Source of the DNA: Lachnospiraceae bacterium
GTDB taxonomy: Bacteria > Bacillota > Clostridia > Lachnospirales > Lachnospiraceae
Reading direction: 5' to 3'
DNA: 6,677 nucleotides
NCBI GenBank assembly: GCA_900765975.1
Contig: CAAFTS010000099.1
Coordinates: forward strand, 1-6,677
A program made the translations under genes and the position numbers. This document shows, piece by piece, positions 5,195 to 6,677 of this stretch (positions within the stretch are counted from its first letter, which is position 1; the number at the start of each line of letters is the position of its first letter). The notes under the pieces are model-generated. The model worked only from the letters and a program-made list of their open reading frames with translations. It searched no databases and was not told the origin of the DNA.

Positions 5195-6057
5195 AGTAAT
5201 TCGGAACTCTTGAGCGTTGGATCAAAGGCGGCTTCGATGGTACGGATCGGCTGGATTTCCAACACATAGTCCGGAGGAAGTTCCCGCGGAGACATGCCGG
5301 TGATGTCTTTGAAGATTCGATTGAAGTGTCGAATGGTATCAAAACCGCACCGGGATGCGATTTCTGTCATAGACAGGTGTTCCTGATTTTGATTGAGGAG
5401 GTCAATTGCTTTTTCCAGACGTACCGTATTCAAATATTGGGAAAATGTCATTCCGGATATTTTCCGGAAAAATTTCGAAAAATATGGTTCTGAGAACCCC
5501 ATATATGCAGCTGCATCAGAAAAGGTGATGTAGCTGTATTTTTTATCGATTTCTTCCAATAGATGTTTGTAGTTTGCAATAGAAGAATGTTCATTGTCAA
5601 TCTGTCTCGGAGTGCAGGTTTCACCGCGAAAAATCTGAATCATCAAGGCAATCACAGACTGACGGATCTGAAGTTCATAAAAAGGTTTTTGTTCGGCAAG
5701 TTCTGTCTGAATCTGGTGATGGAACGATAAAATTGGATAGGGGTGTTTCAGCTGGGCAGTGGATAACTTATACTGCGATAGCAAATCATGAATCAGTGCC
5801 GGATGGAACATCAAAATAGCAACAATACTGTGTTCCTCGCTTTTGATATAGTGGATTTCACCACTGTCCAGAAAGATAGCGTCTCCTTCTGTTAGCTGGT
5901 AGTTCTGGTGGTTGTGGGAGACGGTGATGGTTCCGGTTTCCACGTAGATCAATTCACACTCCAGGTGCCAGTGAGGAAGATTTTGCAGATGGCGATAACG
6001 TCCTGCCCAGACCTGTTCTTTGCCTTTGTAATTCCTTTTTTCAAAATTTGCGAGCAT
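5191..6057 (-). CDS. AraC-family transcriptional regulator with N-terminal cupin domain
   Basis: This 288-residue regulator has the standard two-domain AraC layout. The N-terminal part (about 20-100) is a cupin-like effector domain: LPHWHLECELIYVETG carries the paired histidines H29 and H31 and the acidic residue, followed by LTEGDAIFLDSGEIHYI. The C-terminal domain (about 165-262) has two helix-turn-helix units: TFSDAAAYMGFSEPYFSKFF (about 178-197), and MTEIASRCGFDTIRHFNRIF (230-249) leading to the GMSPRE family signature. The start ATG (complement of 6055-6057) has AGGAG (complement of 6066-6070) eight bases upstream. It is transcribed divergently from an FGGY sugar kinase across 172 bases, the usual arrangement for a sugar-responsive activator, so a pentose such as L-arabinose is the likely effector (inference). 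Its stop codon TAG overlaps the symporter's TAA in CTAA at 5191-5194. Confidence 0.95.
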   Translation of the reverse strand: MLANFEKRNYKGKEQVWAGRYRHLQNLPHWHLECELIYVETGTITVSHNHQNYQLTEGDAIFLDSGEIHYIKSEEHSIVAILMFHPALIHDLLSQYKLSTAQLKHPYPILSFHHQIQTELAEQKPFYELQIRQSVIALMIQIFRGETCTPRQIDNEHSSIANYKHLLEEIDKKYSYITFSDAAAYMGFSEPYFSKFFRKISGMTFSQYLNTVRLEKAIDLLNQNQEHLSMTEIASRCGFDTIRHFNRIFKDITGMSPRELPPDYVLEIQPIRTIEAAFDPTLKSSELL

Positions 6058-6090
6058 TGTAATAACTCCTTTCCGAAAAAGAGTGATATA

Positions 6091-6118
6091 TTTATATTTA
6101 TTTTACAACTTAGGTTAA
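6091..6118 (-). promoter_or_regulatory. candidate promoter of the AraC-family regulator gene
   Basis: On the minus strand, TTAACC (complement of 6113-6118) and TATAAA (complement of 6091-6096) are 16 bases apart, placing a start near 6084 and a leader of about 27 bases. An AT-rich inverted repeat, ATTTATT (6096-6102) and AATAAAT (6117-6123), flanks the spacer and could be an operator, though such repeats arise easily in AT-rich DNA. Confidence 0.4.
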
Positions 6119-6147
6119 TAAATGTCCAGAATAGGATAAGATAGTTC

Positions 6148-6176
6148 TTTCATAATGCATTGATTTGGGCTATACT
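6148..6176 (+). promoter_or_regulatory. candidate promoter of the FGGY kinase gene
   Basis: TATACT at 6171-6176 is a good -10 box. The -35 region at the right distance (TTTCAT, 6148-6153) is poor, as expected for a promoter that needs an activator such as the divergent AraC-type protein. Transcription would begin near 6183, about 47 bases before the start codon. No clear cre (CcpA) site is visible in this intergenic region. Confidence 0.5.
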
Positions 6177-6229
6177 TTGAAGTAGAAATGAAGAGCGAAA
6201 AGAAGTAAAAAGGAAGGAGTTTTTTTAGT

Positions 6230-6677
6230 ATGAATAAGGAAAAAGCAATTCACTGTATTGAGAGTGGTCAGGCTGTTTTGGGAATCGAGTTTGGTTCTAC
6301 AAGAATTAAGGCTGTATTGATCGATGAGGAGTATCAGACTATCGCTTCAGGAAGTCATGATTGGGAGAATCGTCTGATAGATAATGTTTGGACGTATTCT
6401 ATGGAGGATATCCGGAATGGCCTGCAGGATTGTTATGCAGAGATGAAGAAAGATGTAAAAGCAAAATACAATCTTACAGTAAAGAAATTAGGTGCCATTG
6501 GATTTAGTGGAATGATGCATGGATATCTGCCTTTTGATGGAGAGGGTAAGCAGTTGGCAGAGTTCCGTACATGGAGAAATACGATTACAGAACCGGCTTC
6601 TGAAAAATTATCAGAGGTATTCCAGTTCCATATTCCGCAGCGTTGGAGCGTGGCGCATTTATATCAGGCAATTTTAA
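6230..6677 (+). CDS. FGGY-family carbohydrate kinase, N-terminal part (probable L-ribulokinase type)
   Basis: The gene runs off the window; 149 codons of an enzyme that is typically about 500 residues are present. FGGY kinases phosphorylate sugars with ATP in the cytosol. The N-terminal phosphate-binding strand reads [16 protein letters not shown] (17-32), then comes [16 protein letters not shown] (88-103), the substrate-side MHG segment seen in xylulokinase-like members, and FRTWRNT (112-118). The protein resembles the clostridial kinase group that includes C. acetobutylicum AraK, an L-ribulokinase unrelated to enterobacterial AraB at the orthologue level; this rests on memory of the family, so xylulokinase or another pentulose kinase remains possible. 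Glu replaces the usual Asp of the DxGT motif (E20). AAGGAG at 6214-6219 precedes the ATG by ten bases. The divergent AraC-type gene is the likely regulator. Confidence 0.85.
   Translation, partial: MNKEKAIHCIESGQAVLGIEFGSTRIKAVLIDEEYQTIASGSHDWENRLIDNVWTYSMEDIRNGLQDCYAEMKKDVKAKYNLTVKKLGAIGFSGMMHGYLPFDGEGKQLAEFRTWRNTITEPASEKLSEVFQFHIPQRWSVAHLYQAIL

Noticed and set aside
1..6677. CRISPR arrays, tRNA genes, rRNA genes, insertion-sequence ends and tandem repeats
   Set aside because: I saw no regularly spaced repeats, tRNA-like cloverleaf, rRNA segments or transposase remnants beyond the group II intron tail.

Overview
The window reads as chromosomal DNA of a low-to-mid GC Firmicute, most likely a gut Lachnospiraceae (Clostridia). 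This rests on AGA-rich, A/G-rich codon use in the ribosomal genes, strong GGAGG-type ribosome binding sites, extended -10 promoters, a bacterial class C-like group II intron, and an FGGY kinase of the clostridial arabinose-pathway type. The genus cannot be fixed from this sequence alone.

Layout. (1) 1-86 is the last part of a group II intron: domain V, domain VI with a bulged branch-point A, and a 3' end at about T86. It runs directly into a T-run, as expected for class C introns that insert at intrinsic terminators. (2) 116-2130 is the rpsB-tsf translation operon: an extended -10 promoter just beyond the intron, a structured leader, rpsB (ribosomal protein S2), a 14-bp intercistronic hairpin, tsf (elongation factor Ts) and a terminator hairpin. 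(3) 2163-3862 is a decaying accessory block. It holds a Fic-family gene with an internal deletion and a frameshift inside its catalytic motif, fused to the C-terminal half of a dual-specificity-type phosphatase gene that itself has a frameshift in a G6 run. An intact bPH2-domain membrane protein gene follows, then a MATE-family transporter pseudogene with at least one deletion and two frameshifts. (4) 3922-5194 is a promoter plus an intact DAACS (SDF-family) symporter whose substrate and sodium-site residues differ from the archaeal GltPh reference. (5) 5191-6057 (minus strand) is an AraC-type regulator, convergent with the symporter and overlapping it by 4 bases at the stop codons. (6) 6058-6229 is a divergent promoter region, followed by the first 149 codons of an FGGY carbohydrate kinase that runs off the window.

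How the parts work together. S2 and EF-Ts are co-transcribed housekeeping translation genes, and the intron left their promoter intact. The AraC regulator and the divergent FGGY kinase form a classical sugar-catabolism arrangement; the kinase resembles the clostridial L-ribulokinase (AraK) type, so L-arabinose or a related pentose is the most likely inducer or substrate (inference). The symporter is probably an amino-acid or small-carboxylate importer, and its link to the sugar genes is only positional. No convincing new multi-gene system was found. The most informative signals are the terminator-inserted intron, the Fic/phosphatase chimeric relic with lesions at catalytic motifs, the symporter's altered binding residues, and the overlapping convergent stops.
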